Below, piece by piece: positions 27,252 to 36,334 of a stretch of 64,000 nt of DNA. A program made the translations under genes and the position numbers. Every line of letters starts with the position of its first letter. Within the stretch, counting starts at the first letter, position 1. Source of the stretch: Novosphingobium sp. G106 (GTDB lineage: Bacteria > Pseudomonadota > Alphaproteobacteria > Sphingomonadales > Sphingomonadaceae); contig NZ_JAHOOZ010000001.1 of the NCBI RefSeq assembly GCF_019075875.1, positions 2,852,001-2,916,000 on the forward strand, given 5' to 3'. The notes below the pieces were generated by a model that was not told the DNA's origin, searched no databases, and saw only the letters and a list, made by a program, of their open reading frames with translations.

Positions 27252-28431
27252 GGGCTATCCCGAGAAGCAGGTGCGGATCACCGGCATCGGCCAGTCGAAG
27301 GTCGGACGGCCGTCGGACCGCTCGGCGCTGCAGCTGACGCTCGACGCCTGCCTCCAGGCGGTCGAGGACGCGGGGCTTTCGGTCGACGACATCGACGGCC
27401 TCACCTGCCACTTCGGCAAGGTCGCTGAGGGCGGCGGGATCTCGCCCGTCGGCACGATCGACGCGATGCTGGCGCTGGGCATCCGCCCGGTCTGGACCAA
27501 CCCCTCCTCGGCCGAAGGGCCCGGGCACATGGGCGCGATCTTCCAGGCGGTGATGGCCGTGGCGACCGGGCTCTGCCGCCACGTCCTCGTCTTCCGCACG
27601 GTCGGCCAGGCAACCTCGCGGCTGAAATCGCGCGCCTCGACGCTACTGACCGGCAGCCGCGATCGGGTCGATGGCGGCAATGCCTTCTTCGTGCCCTATC
27701 ACGCGCACTCGCCGGCTAACATGTGGGCGCTCTATGCCCAGGCCTATTTCGACAAGTACAATGTCGGGCCCGAGCAGCTCGGCTGGGTCGCGGTCAACGG
27801 CCGGCGGCATGCCGCGCACAATCCCAACGCGATCTACCGCGAGCCGATCACGCTCGACGATTACTTGGCGTCGCGGATGATCTCGACCCCACTTCGGCTC
27901 TACGACTGTGATTCGCACATCGACGGTTCGACCGCGCTGGTAATCTCGCACAAGGACGCGGCGAAGGACCTGCGCAACCCGCCGCTGGCGATCGAAGCCA
28001 TGGGCATGTCGATCGGCGGCATCGGCGAGGCGCTGCACGAGGGCGACTTCACCTCGCTCGCAGCGAAGCGCGCCGGCGACATGCTGTGGCAGCGCACCGA
28101 CCTCAAGCCCAAGGACGTCGACTGCGCCCAGGTCTACGACGGTTTCTCGATCCACATCTGGCTCTGGCTGGAAGCGGTCGGACTCTGCGCGCCGGGCGAA
28201 GCTGCGCGGTTCATCGAGGGCGGGACGCGCACTGCGATCGATGGCGAACTGCCGCTCAACACCAGCGGGGGCCAGCTCTCGGCCGGGCGGTTCCACGGCT
28301 ATGGCCATACCCACGAGGCCTGCACCCAGCTCTGGGGCCGCGGCGGCGGCCGGCAGGTCCAAGACGCGCAGACCTGCATGGCCGTCAACGGCGGTTACGG
28401 CTACGGTGCGATGCTGCTGAGGCGCGACTGA
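27244..28431 (+). CDS. Thiolase-fold protein (SCP2/Ltp2-like) lacking canonical thiolase residues
   Basis: A 395-aa thiolase-superfamily protein with VRITGIGQSKVGR at the start, LDACLQAVEDAGLSVDDIDG, and the closing region NTSGGQLSAGRFHGYGH (about 339-355). The usual N-terminal nucleophile Cys is absent (TNPSSAEGPGHMG, about 85-97), and the usual GHP motif reads GRF. Thiolytic chemistry is therefore doubtful. Relatives of this layout paired with DUF35 act as retro-aldolases on side chains, which is a plausible alternative. Third gene of the CoA-transferase operon. Confidence 0.82.
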   Translation: MLEGYPEKQVRITGIGQSKVGRPSDRSALQLTLDACLQAVEDAGLSVDDIDGLTCHFGKVAEGGGISPVGTIDAMLALGIRPVWTNPSSAEGPGHMGAIFQAVMAVATGLCRHVLVFRTVGQATSRLKSRASTLLTGSRDRVDGGNAFFVPYHAHSPANMWALYAQAYFDKYNVGPEQLGWVAVNGRRHAAHNPNAIYREPITLDDYLASRMISTPLRLYDCDSHIDGSTALVISHKDAAKDLRNPPLAIEAMGMSIGGIGEALHEGDFTSLAAKRAGDMLWQRTDLKPKDVDCAQVYDGFSIHIWLWLEAVGLCAPGEAARFIEGGTRTAIDGELPLNTSGGQLSAGRFHGYGHTHEACTQLWGRGGGRQVQDAQTCMAVNGGYGYGAMLLRRD

Positions 28432-28488
28432 TGCCGCCCCGGAGCGAGTCGCAATCTTGACTCGCCAGTTCAGAACTGTGATAATGCG

Positions 28489-28500
28489 TTCACGATTTCG
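28489..28500. promoter_or_regulatory. Shared 12-mer TTCACGATTTCG, copy 2
   Basis: It lies 39 bp before the amidohydrolase ATG, next to AATTATATGAATAAG. It is identical to the copy at 25542-25553. Confidence 0.35.
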
Positions 28501-28538
28501 AATTATATGAATAAGCAGCTTGGGAAGGAGCTTGTAAG

Positions 28539-29738
28539 ATGAGCGAAGCTGATCCGAAATTTGGCAGCGCCCTCAAGGAAGACTGGACCCTGGGTCCGAT
28601 CTTCGACGCCGACGCGCACATCGATCCGCCCTACGACATGTGGAAGGAATATCTTCCCAACCACCTCAAGCCGCGTGCCCCCGTCATCGAGGCGCGCGAC
28701 GATGCGGACTACATCGTCTTCGAGGGCAACAGCCGCCCGGTGATGATGATCAACAACCAGGCCGGCCGCACGGGCAAGGACTTCAAGATGAAGGGCCGCC
28801 TGTCCGAGCAGCGCAACACCTATGACCCGCAGAAGCGCCTTGCCGACATGGACCTCGACGGCATCGACCAGGCGATCCTGTTCGGCGGCGGCCCGCTCGG
28901 CACTTTCGACAACGAACTCTACCTCGCCAGCTTCGAGGCTTTCTCGAACTGGGTGATGGACTGGGCGTCGAACGCCCCGCACCGCCTGTTCCCGGTCGGT
29001 CACTCGCCGATGCGCGACATCGACGAGACGATCGAGCACGTGAAGCGCCTCGCCAAGATGGGCTTCAAGATGGTCCAGCTGCCGGCCTTCCCGCAGAACC
29101 CGGATGCCTGGAAGACCACGTCCGAGATCAAGAACATGAAGTCGGGCCAGGTCTCGGCCCAGACCGGCGACCCGAAGGGCGCGCTGCAGTACTACCAGCC
29201 CGAGTTCGACAGGCTCTGGAAGGTGCTCAGCGACCTCGGCATGGTCATCACCTTCCACCTCGGCGGCCGCGTCCCGCGCTTCGGCGAGAAGCAGCACTTC
29301 CTGCCCGACATGCCGATGTCGAAGCTGGCGATGGCCGAACCGATCGGCATCTTCATCTTCAACGGCATTTTCGACCGCTTCCCCGATCTGCGCATCGGCT
29401 CCATGGAAAGCGGCGTGGGCTGGTTCTCGTGGTATGCCGAATACTGCGACCGTACCTGGGAAAAGCAGCGCTACTGGACCGAGAGCGTGATCGACAAGCT
29501 GCCCAGCTACTTCATGGACCAGAACGTCTGGGGCTCGTTCATCCAGGACCGCGCCGGCATTCTCCTGCGTGACCTGCCCGGCGGCAAGAACATCATGTGG
29601 TCGTCGGACTACCCGCATTCGGAAACGACTTTCCCGAACAGCCACGCGATCATCAAGCGCGACTTCGCCGGCGTTCCCGACAAGGACATTCAGGACATCG
29701 TCTGCAACAATGCCAAGCGGCTCCTGCGACTGAGCTGA
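28539..29738 (+). CDS. Amidohydrolase family 2 (ACMSD-like) metal enzyme
   Basis: A 399-aa TIM-barrel amidohydrolase_2 protein. Metal and catalytic motifs: DADAHID near residue 30, ITFHLGG (about 235), GSMESGVGW, and WSSDYPHSE (about 350). The family includes decarboxylases (ACMSD, gamma-resorcylate) and hydrolases, so the reaction cannot be fixed. A good ribosome site (GGGAAGGAG) precedes ATG 28539. A paralogue lies at 45429. Well separated from the thiolase gene (107 bp) and closed by a hairpin, so it may be its own unit. Confidence 0.87.
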   Translation: MSEADPKFGSALKEDWTLGPIFDADAHIDPPYDMWKEYLPNHLKPRAPVIEARDDADYIVFEGNSRPVMMINNQAGRTGKDFKMKGRLSEQRNTYDPQKRLADMDLDGIDQAILFGGGPLGTFDNELYLASFEAFSNWVMDWASNAPHRLFPVGHSPMRDIDETIEHVKRLAKMGFKMVQLPAFPQNPDAWKTTSEIKNMKSGQVSAQTGDPKGALQYYQPEFDRLWKVLSDLGMVITFHLGGRVPRFGEKQHFLPDMPMSKLAMAEPIGIFIFNGIFDRFPDLRIGSMESGVGWFSWYAEYCDRTWEKQRYWTESVIDKLPSYFMDQNVWGSFIQDRAGILLRDLPGGKNIMWSSDYPHSETTFPNSHAIIKRDFAGVPDKDIQDIVCNNAKRLLRLS

Positions 29739-29743
29739 CGATC

Positions 29744-29778
29744 CGAAGGTCTCGCCGCGCAATGCGGCGGGACCTTCG
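29744..29778 (+). terminator. Long hairpin after the amidohydrolase
   Basis: A 15-bp stem with one wobble (CGAAGGTCTCGCCGC / GCGGCGGGACCTTCG) around GCAAT. No T-run follows, so it may terminate weakly or protect the mRNA end. Confidence 0.6.
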
Positions 29779-29811
29779 CGATCTCCGCGCCCATCGGCCC
29801 GCGACATCGCA

Positions 29812-31510
29812 TTGCGCCGACGTGCTTCGCAGTCCGTCGGGCTTCACGACGAGTTTCAATGTTTCCGTGTTGCCATCGGACGGGATGACCGAGAAGCCGC
29901 ACTGCCCAACGAGCGGGAAAATGGGAGAATCGCCCTGGCGACGACTGCACACGATGGGGCTGTTGCCGCCGCCCCACCCGCCCGCATCACTGTCGCGGCC
30001 TGGTACGCGCTCGCCCTACTGTTCGCCGCCAACGCGCTGAACTATGTAGATCGGCATATCGTCTCGATCCTTGCCCAGGCGATCAAGACCGACCTCAAGC
30101 TCGATGACGCCGATCTGGGCTTCCTGCTCGGCACCGCCTTTGCCGTGTTCTATTCCGTCGTCGGGATCGCCATGGGGCGGATTTCCGACATGTTGCCGCG
30201 CAAGAAGGTGATGGCTTTCGGCCTCGCCTTGTGGTCAGCGATGACCGCGCTGGGCGGCGCATCGTCGAGCTTCGCCATGCTCGGGGCCGCGCGGCTCGGC
30301 GTCGGCGTCGGCGAGGCTGTGGCGAACCCTTGCGGCCATTCGCTGGTCTCCGACATCTTCCCGCAGCGCAATCGCGCGCTCGTGCTCAGCATTCTGTTGA
30401 CCGGGGTGTTCGTAGGCACGGCCAGCGCCATGGTTCTGGGCGGCTGGTTCCTGCAGGATTGGAAGAACGTCTGCCACATGGTGCCGATCGCGGGCTCCTG
30501 CGCCCTGCCGGCCTGGAAAGCAGCGCTGTTCGGCGTCGGGCTGCCCGGACTGCCTCTGTCTTTGCTGCTGCTGACGTTGCGCGAGCCGCCACGCCACCAA
30601 GGCAGCAAAGGCGGGACTTTCGCGATCCTCTTCGCCGAATTCGCCGCTGCCTTGCCCCCCCTTCACCCTCCTGATGGTCTGGCGCGCCGGCGGTCAGCGG
30701 GCGCTGATGCGCAATCTGGCGCTGGTGGCGCTGATGGCGGTCTTCTCCGGCGCGCTGATGTATCTGACCGGCGACCGCGCGCAGTGGGCCGCGACCGGGC
30801 TTGGCTTTTACGCTATCGTCACCTGGGCGCAGGTACAGTCCTATCGCGATCCGCCGCTCTACCGCCTGACATTCGGTGATCCGACCTTCCAGACCGCCGT
30901 CTCCGCAACCGCGCTGATGGGCACCATCGGCGGCACCGTCGGCGTCTGGGCCGCGCCTTATGCGATGCGCACTTTCGCCGACATTGCCCCGACCCAACTC
31001 GGCGCGACGCTGGCGGGCGTGAATATCGTTGGATCCTTCCTCGGCGTCATTTCGGGCGGCATCATCACCGACATCTGGAAGCGCCGCGATCTGCGCGCGC
31101 CTGTGGGCGTCGGCGCGATCACCGTGGTCGGCCTGGTACCCAGCATCATCGTCATGCTTACAGCCACCACGCCGACCGTATTCTTTGCCGGCTCCTTCTG
31201 CCTGGCCTTTTTCGCAGCCTTGTGGAGCGGCTCGACTGCGGCGATGGTCCAAGATCTGGTGCTGCCGCGCATGCGCGGGTCCGCCGCCGCCGCCTATTCG
31301 CTGATAGCCATCGTGGTCGGCTCGGGCATTGGCCCGTACTGGGCCGGGAAGGTCAGCAAGATGACCGGCTCGCTCAACGCCGGATTGCTGTCCGTGCTGT
31401 TGCTTGCCCCCGTCGCGCTGCTGCTGCTGTGGCTGACGTCGCGGCGGCTGCCCCATCAAACCCCCGACGTTCGCCTAGCCTACGCACGTGCGGCCGGCGA
31501 GCCCGTCTGA
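29812..31510 (+). pseudogene. MFS transporter (spinster/OPA-like) split by a frameshift
   Basis: The first part reads YALALLFAANALNYVDRHIV, FLLGTAFAVFYSVVGIAMGR and AARLGVGVGEAVANPCGHSL, typical of MFS helices 1-5. The frame breaks at a C7 run (30655-30661). With C6, FAAALPPFTLLMVWRAGGQR joins the second part, which holds helices 7-12 and ends at 31510. The N-terminus is also unclear. No ATG or GTG lies in frame before the first helix, and only TTG 29812 is available, so a further error or an unusual start is possible. The downstream P450 begins 12 bp later and probably shares the transcript. Confidence 0.8.
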
Positions 31511-31522
31511 CAGGAACGTATC

Positions 31523-32824
31523 ATGGAAGCCCCGACCCAGGACGTCCTCACCACCGACGACCCGCTCTACGAGAAACTCTACGACGTCCGCCGCGAGGCC
31601 GCGGACATCGGCAACGCCGTCGACGTCGGTGCGATCATGCCGCAGGTGCACCGGCTTCGCGCCGAGGCGCCCGTGCACAAGGGCCGCCTGCGTGAGCTGC
31701 TGGGCCTGCCGCACCACGATCGCCACGTGCGCGCCCGCGGCCGACAGCACTATTCGGTGCTGACCTACGACGCCTGCGAAGCCGCCTTCCGCGACGCGCA
31801 GACCTTCTCGAACGGCGTCCAGGGCAACGACAACCCGGCGAACGAGATGACTATGGGCATCCTCGAGATGGACCCGCCGATGCACCGCGCCTATCGCCGC
31901 ACGATCCAGCCCAAGTTCCTCATGCCCGAAGCGATGGGCTGGTGGCGTAGCCGCACGATCGACGGCATCGTCGACCGTCTGATCAGGCGCATGGCCCAGA
32001 ACAACGGGGCGGAGCTCAACCTCGACTTCTGTGCACGCATCCCCGTCTACACGATCACCACCGCAATCGGCCTCTCTGGCGACGAGGCGCTCACCTTCCG
32101 CCACGCCTATCTCCATTCCACGTCGCAGAGCCGGGGCACGACGATGGAAGACCGCATCCGCAACGGCAAGATCGTCGAGGACACGCTGCTCGGGCTGATC
32201 AACGCCCGCCGCGCCGAGCCGCAGGACGATCTCATCAGCTTCCTGCTCAAGACCAAGCTGATGATGCCCGGCGAGGAGCCGCGCCCGCTGAGCGACCGCG
32301 AGATCATGACCCACGCCAAGCTGGTCATGGTCGCCGGCGGCGGCACGTCGTGGCGGCAGATGGGCATCACCCTGTTCGCGCTGCTGACCCACCGCGACCA
32401 GTTCGAGGCGGTGAAGGCCGATCGCTCGCTGATGGGCGACGCGATCGAGGAAGGCCTGCGCTGGAACCCCACCGCGCCCTACTTCTACCGCCTGGTGATG
32501 AACGACACCGAATTCTACGGCCACGAGATCAAGGCCGGGTCGGTGCTGGAACTCGGCCTCGGCCCGTCCAACCGCGATCCCTCGCGCTGGGAGAACCCCG
32601 ACGCCTACGATCTCCACCGCGAGAAACTGACCAACATGGCCTTCGGCCTCGGCACCCACCGCTGCCTCGGCATGAACGTCGCGCGGGTTGAGATCGAGAC
32701 CGGCATCAACGCGCTGCTAGACGCTTTCCCGAACCTCCGGCTCGATCCCGACGCCGAAGCGCCGTTCATGACCGGCGGGCTCGAGCAGCAGGGGGTTTCC
32801 GGGCTACCGGTGCTATTGCGGTAG
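31523..32824 (+). CDS. Cytochrome P450 with altered I-helix
   Basis: A 433-aa soluble bacterial P450. Heme loop FGLGTHRCLG with Cys381, E-x-x-R in EEGLRW (about 310), and FYRLVMNDTEFYGHEIKAG before the K' region. The I-helix oxygen-activation motif, usually A-G-x-[D/E]-T, reads A271-G-G-G-T275, so the acidic residue is missing. An AGGAA ribosome site precedes ATG 31523. Likely a monooxygenase on a hydrophobic substrate, though the missing acid leaves room for atypical chemistry. No redox partner lies next to it; the nearest ferredoxin is at 53916. Confidence 0.9.
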   Translation: MEAPTQDVLTTDDPLYEKLYDVRREAADIGNAVDVGAIMPQVHRLRAEAPVHKGRLRELLGLPHHDRHVRARGRQHYSVLTYDACEAAFRDAQTFSNGVQGNDNPANEMTMGILEMDPPMHRAYRRTIQPKFLMPEAMGWWRSRTIDGIVDRLIRRMAQNNGAELNLDFCARIPVYTITTAIGLSGDEALTFRHAYLHSTSQSRGTTMEDRIRNGKIVEDTLLGLINARRAEPQDDLISFLLKTKLMMPGEEPRPLSDREIMTHAKLVMVAGGGTSWRQMGITLFALLTHRDQFEAVKADRSLMGDAIEEGLRWNPTAPYFYRLVMNDTEFYGHEIKAGSVLELGLGPSNRDPSRWENPDAYDLHREKLTNMAFGLGTHRCLGMNVARVEIETGINALLDAFPNLRLDPDAEAPFMTGGLEQQGVSGLPVLLR

Positions 32825-32927
32825 ACGGGCAGCCTGGCCCCTCCAAATCGGTTGAAATTCCCGTAATTCCCAATTGATAGCGTGACGGCGACGGTTATCT
32901 TTTGCTGCCATATGAATCGGAGCAGTC

Positions 32928-33947
32928 ATGCGCAGTTCTCATCGTTGCGCGGCTGCGGCGTTAGCCGCAGCCGCTATCCTTTCAGGATGCAATGGAGATG
33001 GTTCTTCTCCGACCCCCAGCCCCACCCCGACATCAACGCCGAGTCCAACACCGACATCGACGCCCACGCCAACCCCGACCAATTCGACCTTGGCGAACTT
33101 GGTGGCCAGCCAGACCTTTCCGGCCGCCTCAGGCCGCGTGTACAGGCCGGAACGTGGCGGCTCGGTGGGAGCCGTTCCAAGTTCGACCTTCGATGCATAC
33201 GGTTCCGGGATAACGCTCGCGTACGACGCCGGTGCCGGCAGCTATACCGTGAACGACGCGACCAATCCGCCCGCATTTCTACCGGCACAGCAGACGGAAA
33301 ATACATCCGCCTTCCGCACGTTCGCGAACAGCAATGCCGCCAGCGCGGGCACTTACAAGCTGACTCTTTTCAATCCGGGCGCCGGCAATACCACTTTAGC
33401 ATTGTCGTTCGTCAGCTATGGACTTCTCGAAAGTACCCAGCAGATCAGCACGACAAATGCGGACATATACTACCGCCCATTCATCTTTGGCCTCCAGACG
33501 CCCACTTCTGGCATTCCGACAACCGGCACTGTCAATTACACCAGCGTCGTCGATGGATATTGGGTAAGACGCCGTTCGTTAGTGACTCTTACGCAAGGAT
33601 ACGCCGACCTGCGGCTCAGCGGTACGGCAACATTTTCCATCGACTACGTAACTCGCACGGTAACTGTATCGCTTCAGCTTGATGGAACCGACCTGCTACC
33701 CACCTCGATATCGGGAAGCTTGGGCACCATCAATCTCGGCACTTTCACCGGTACCAGCACGATCGCGACCGGCACTTCGACTTTCAGCGGAACGCTGGCT
33801 GGAAATGGCTTTTCTGGTACATTTTCAGGCGCGCTGTTCGGTTCTTCGGCTAGCGAAGCCGGACTAGCCTTCCGAATCGACGATGGAGACGCCAATCCCT
33901 CATCCCGCCAGCACGTGGCGGGAGTGGTAGTCGGCAAAGGAAGCTAG
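32928..33947 (+). CDS. Transferrin-binding-protein-like lipoprotein with a Pro/Thr/Ser stalk
   Basis: A 339-aa predicted lipoprotein. Lipobox LSGC (Cys about residue 21), then a stalk of PTPSPTP/PTSTPTP repeats (about 28-51), then a beta-rich domain. The end GTFSGALFGSSASEAGLAFR matches the pattern of TbpB-type barrels. GC and codon use are lower and less biased than in neighbouring genes, which may mark transfer. Family members bind a ligand at the cell surface; here the ligand is unknown. Stand-alone gene. Confidence 0.7.
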   Translation: MRSSHRCAAAALAAAAILSGCNGDGSSPTPSPTPTSTPSPTPTSTPTPTPTNSTLANLVASQTFPAASGRVYRPERGGSVGAVPSSTFDAYGSGITLAYDAGAGSYTVNDATNPPAFLPAQQTENTSAFRTFANSNAASAGTYKLTLFNPGAGNTTLALSFVSYGLLESTQQISTTNADIYYRPFIFGLQTPTSGIPTTGTVNYTSVVDGYWVRRRSLVTLTQGYADLRLSGTATFSIDYVTRTVTVSLQLDGTDLLPTSISGSLGTINLGTFTGTSTIATGTSTFSGTLAGNGFSGTFSGALFGSSASEAGLAFRIDDGDANPSSRQHVAGVVVGKGS

Positions 33948-33993
33948 CCAAACGTTCCGCAGAGCGCTCGCAGTGCGACGATGCCGGGCCACC

Positions 33994-35073
33994 TTATGTT
34001 AGGTCAGGCACGCCCGCCCGCTGCTCGGCGACGATCTTCCATACGGCGATGAACAGCGCCGCGATTACCGGGCCGACGATGAAGCCGTTGAGCCCGAACA
34101 GCTCGATCCCGGCGAGCGTCGCGATCAGCACGACGAAATCGGGCATCCGCGTGTCCTGGCCGACCAGGATCGGGCGCAGGATGTTGTCGATCATGCCGAT
34201 GATGAACACGCCGCAGCCCGCGAGCACGACGCCCTGCCAGACCGAGCCGGTCACCAGCAGGTAGAGCGAGACCGGTATCCAGACGATCGCCGTGCCGACC
34301 GCGGGCACGAGCGAGAAGAATCCCATCAGCAGGCCCCAGAGCAGCGCGCCCTCGACACCGAGCAGGCCGAAGATGATGCCGCCGACGAGGCCCTGGACGA
34401 TGGCAACGACGACCGTGCCTTTCATCGTCGCGCGCACGACCACGACGAAATGCTCGACCAGCGCATCACGCAGCGACGGCCGCAGCGGCACGGCGCTCTT
34501 GATCTGGCGGCCGAGCGTCTTGCCGTCACGCAGCAGGAAGTAGGTCAGATAGAGCATCACGCTGAGCGAGGCGAAGAAGCTCAGCGCGCCCTGCCCCACG
34601 ACCAGAGCCTGGGCGGCGATATTCTGCAGCCCCGCCGAAATGAATCCACCGACCGCGCGCTGGACACCGTTGAAATCACGCAGGCCCCAGTAGTCGAGCA
34701 CCCGCCGGGCCCAGCCGGGCAGCGCGTGGCGCAGGTCGGCGAACATGGCCGCGAGATTGATCTGGCCCGACTGGAACTTGGCGTAGAGCGTCGCCGCTTC
34801 CTGGACCAGGCTCACGGCGACGAGGATGGCCGGGACGATGACCACGGCCAGGATCAGCAGGATTGTGAGCCCCGCCGAGGTATTGCGGTGACCGCGCAGG
34901 CGGAACACCAACCAGCGATAGACCGGTGCGAAGACGATCGCGGTGACCACGCCCCACAAAATCGCGCCGAAGAACGGCAACGACAGCCAGACAAAGGCCA
35001 AGGTGACGAGGAGGACGAGGACGAGGAAGCCCGCGTCCTCGATACCAATCTTGCGGAAGTCACGATCGCCCAT
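33994..35073 (-). CDS. AI-2E family (PerM/YhhT-like) transporter
   Basis: A 359-aa membrane protein with about eight membrane segments, beginning DAGFLVLVLLVTLAFVWLSLP. The family pattern is visible: MLYLTYFLLRDGKTLG in the middle and VPAVGTAIVWIPVSLYLL, IIGMIDNILRPILVG, LNGFIVGPVIAALF at the end. Members are exporters of varied solutes including the signal AI-2. Here the solute is unknown. Single-gene unit, ATG 35073. Confidence 0.88.
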   Translation of the reverse strand: MGDRDFRKIGIEDAGFLVLVLLVTLAFVWLSLPFFGAILWGVVTAIVFAPVYRWLVFRLRGHRNTSAGLTILLILAVVIVPAILVAVSLVQEAATLYAKFQSGQINLAAMFADLRHALPGWARRVLDYWGLRDFNGVQRAVGGFISAGLQNIAAQALVVGQGALSFFASLSVMLYLTYFLLRDGKTLGRQIKSAVPLRPSLRDALVEHFVVVVRATMKGTVVVAIVQGLVGGIIFGLLGVEGALLWGLLMGFFSLVPAVGTAIVWIPVSLYLLVTGSVWQGVVLAGCGVFIIGMIDNILRPILVGQDTRMPDFVVLIATLAGIELFGLNGFIVGPVIAALFIAVWKIVAEQRAGVPDLT

Positions 35074-35151
35074 CGCGGCTGTGTCGCATCAAACGCCGCG
35101 TAAATCCATGGCAGGGCTGGCGCCTTCCACACCCCGCACCGGGAACATATC

Positions 35152-36201
35152 CTAGGCCAGCTTCAGACGCACCCTCAGGCCATCGGCAGTCGACATCTGG
35201 GTGCCGCGCATGCCGTCCATGCGCACGCCGGTGCAGGCCATCTTGAGCTGGGTGAAGTCCTCGTACCATTCGAGATCGGCGGCCGACTTGCCGCTGACTT
35301 CCTCCCACAGCGCGACGGTTTCGTCGCGGCTGCCCATGCCGTCGAGATAAGTGCCCATCTGGCTGGTCTTGCCGTGCATCGTCTCCGACAAGGTGCAGAA
35401 CCAGCCGAGATCCTGCAGCGCGCCGCCGAGCGATGGCTGTTCCCAGTCCATCACCGCGACGACGTCGAAGTTCTCGTCGAACATCATATTGCCGATGCGC
35501 GCGTCGCCCCAGACCACGCCTTCGGGCTGGTTCTTCGGCCAGAGCGCGAGCAGCCGCTGGCGGCCCGCCTCGAGGATTTCGGCGCGCGGATCGTCCTTCA
35601 CCCATTCGACGAAGCGCGTGTACTTGTCCCACTCCTGCGCCAGGCCGTCGCGGGCATGGTCGGGGCCGGCGAGGAACGGGACCTCGCTCAACGGCACGCG
35701 CTGGATCGCGGCGAGCTGACGCACCGCACCCTCCCACAGGTGGCGGCGTTGCGCCGGCGTCGCCTCGGACAGCCAGCCTGACTTGGCATAGGGCGGATGG
35801 CTGACGGGCACGCGGCCCTTGACCTTCTCCATGACGAAGAACGGCGCGCCCAGCAGTTCGGCATCGGGCTCGAACCACAGCGGCTTGGCGACACGGACAT
35901 AGCCGCCGTCGCTGAGCATCTTCATCAGCTGATACTGCTCGTCGAACAGGTTGTCGGGAAACACCGTGAAGCTGGACGGCTTTATCCGCACGACATAGCC
36001 CTGCGCGCGCTCTGCTCCGTTTTCGAACCACCGGGCATCGAACAGGATCGTCTCGTGCGACTGGCCGGCCCCTTTAGGGTACGAGAAATCAGTCAGCCTA
36101 ATGTCACCGGCGCCGGGCAAGCGTTCGCCCAGCCACTGCGTCATCTTGCCGGCCAGAATTTCGAGGTCGCGCGTCGCAGGCGCTACGATCACGTCAGACA
36201 A
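35152..36201 (-). CDS. APH-fold phosphotransferase family protein
   Basis: About 349 residues, of the acyl-CoA-dehydrogenase-10-like APH class. ATP-side motif GYVVRIKPSSF, hinge FFVMEKVKGRVPV, catalytic loop WGDARIGNMMFDE (Asp where APH has HGD), and metal motif VAVMDWEQ. There is no ATG near the start. TTG 36201 fits a GGGAG site at the right distance; GTG 36207 is too close to it. The gene lies behind nested inverted repeats at 36245-36278. Related to the frameshifted gene at 24420. Confidence 0.83.
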   Translation of the reverse strand: MSDVIVAPATRDLEILAGKMTQWLGERLPGAGDIRLTDFSYPKGAGQSHETILFDARWFENGAERAQGYVVRIKPSSFTVFPDNLFDEQYQLMKMLSDGGYVRVAKPLWFEPDAELLGAPFFVMEKVKGRVPVSHPPYAKSGWLSEATPAQRRHLWEGAVRQLAAIQRVPLSEVPFLAGPDHARDGLAQEWDKYTRFVEWVKDDPRAEILEAGRQRLLALWPKNQPEGVVWGDARIGNMMFDENFDVVAVMDWEQPSLGGALQDLGWFCTLSETMHGKTSQMGTYLDGMGSRDETVALWEEVSGKSAADLEWYEDFTQLKMACTGVRMDGMRGTQMSTADGLRVRLKLA

Positions 36202-36244
36202 TCCCACTCTCCCACTGCCGTGCTACGCTCGATTCCCAGCGCGC

Positions 36245-36278
36245 AATAAATTCCCGATGCCGAATTTATTTTCGGGAA
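36245..36278. promoter_or_regulatory. Nested inverted repeats upstream of the APH-fold gene
   Basis: AATAAATTC (36245-36253) pairs perfectly with GAATTTATT (36262-36270). TTCCCGA (36251-36257) pairs perfectly with TCGGGAA (36272-36278). The AT-rich site lies about 45 bp before the start and next to an IclR gene, so it is a good candidate operator. Confidence 0.5.
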
Positions 36279-36334
36279 AATATCGATAGGTCAGCAGCAC
36301 GCGAGCGTCAAGGATTCGCAGAGCCGGGGAATGA

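Noticed and set aside
29885..29950. ATG starts at 29885 and 29921 for the MFS gene
   Set aside because: They are in a different frame from the MFS helices and would need an additional frameshift that cannot be shown.
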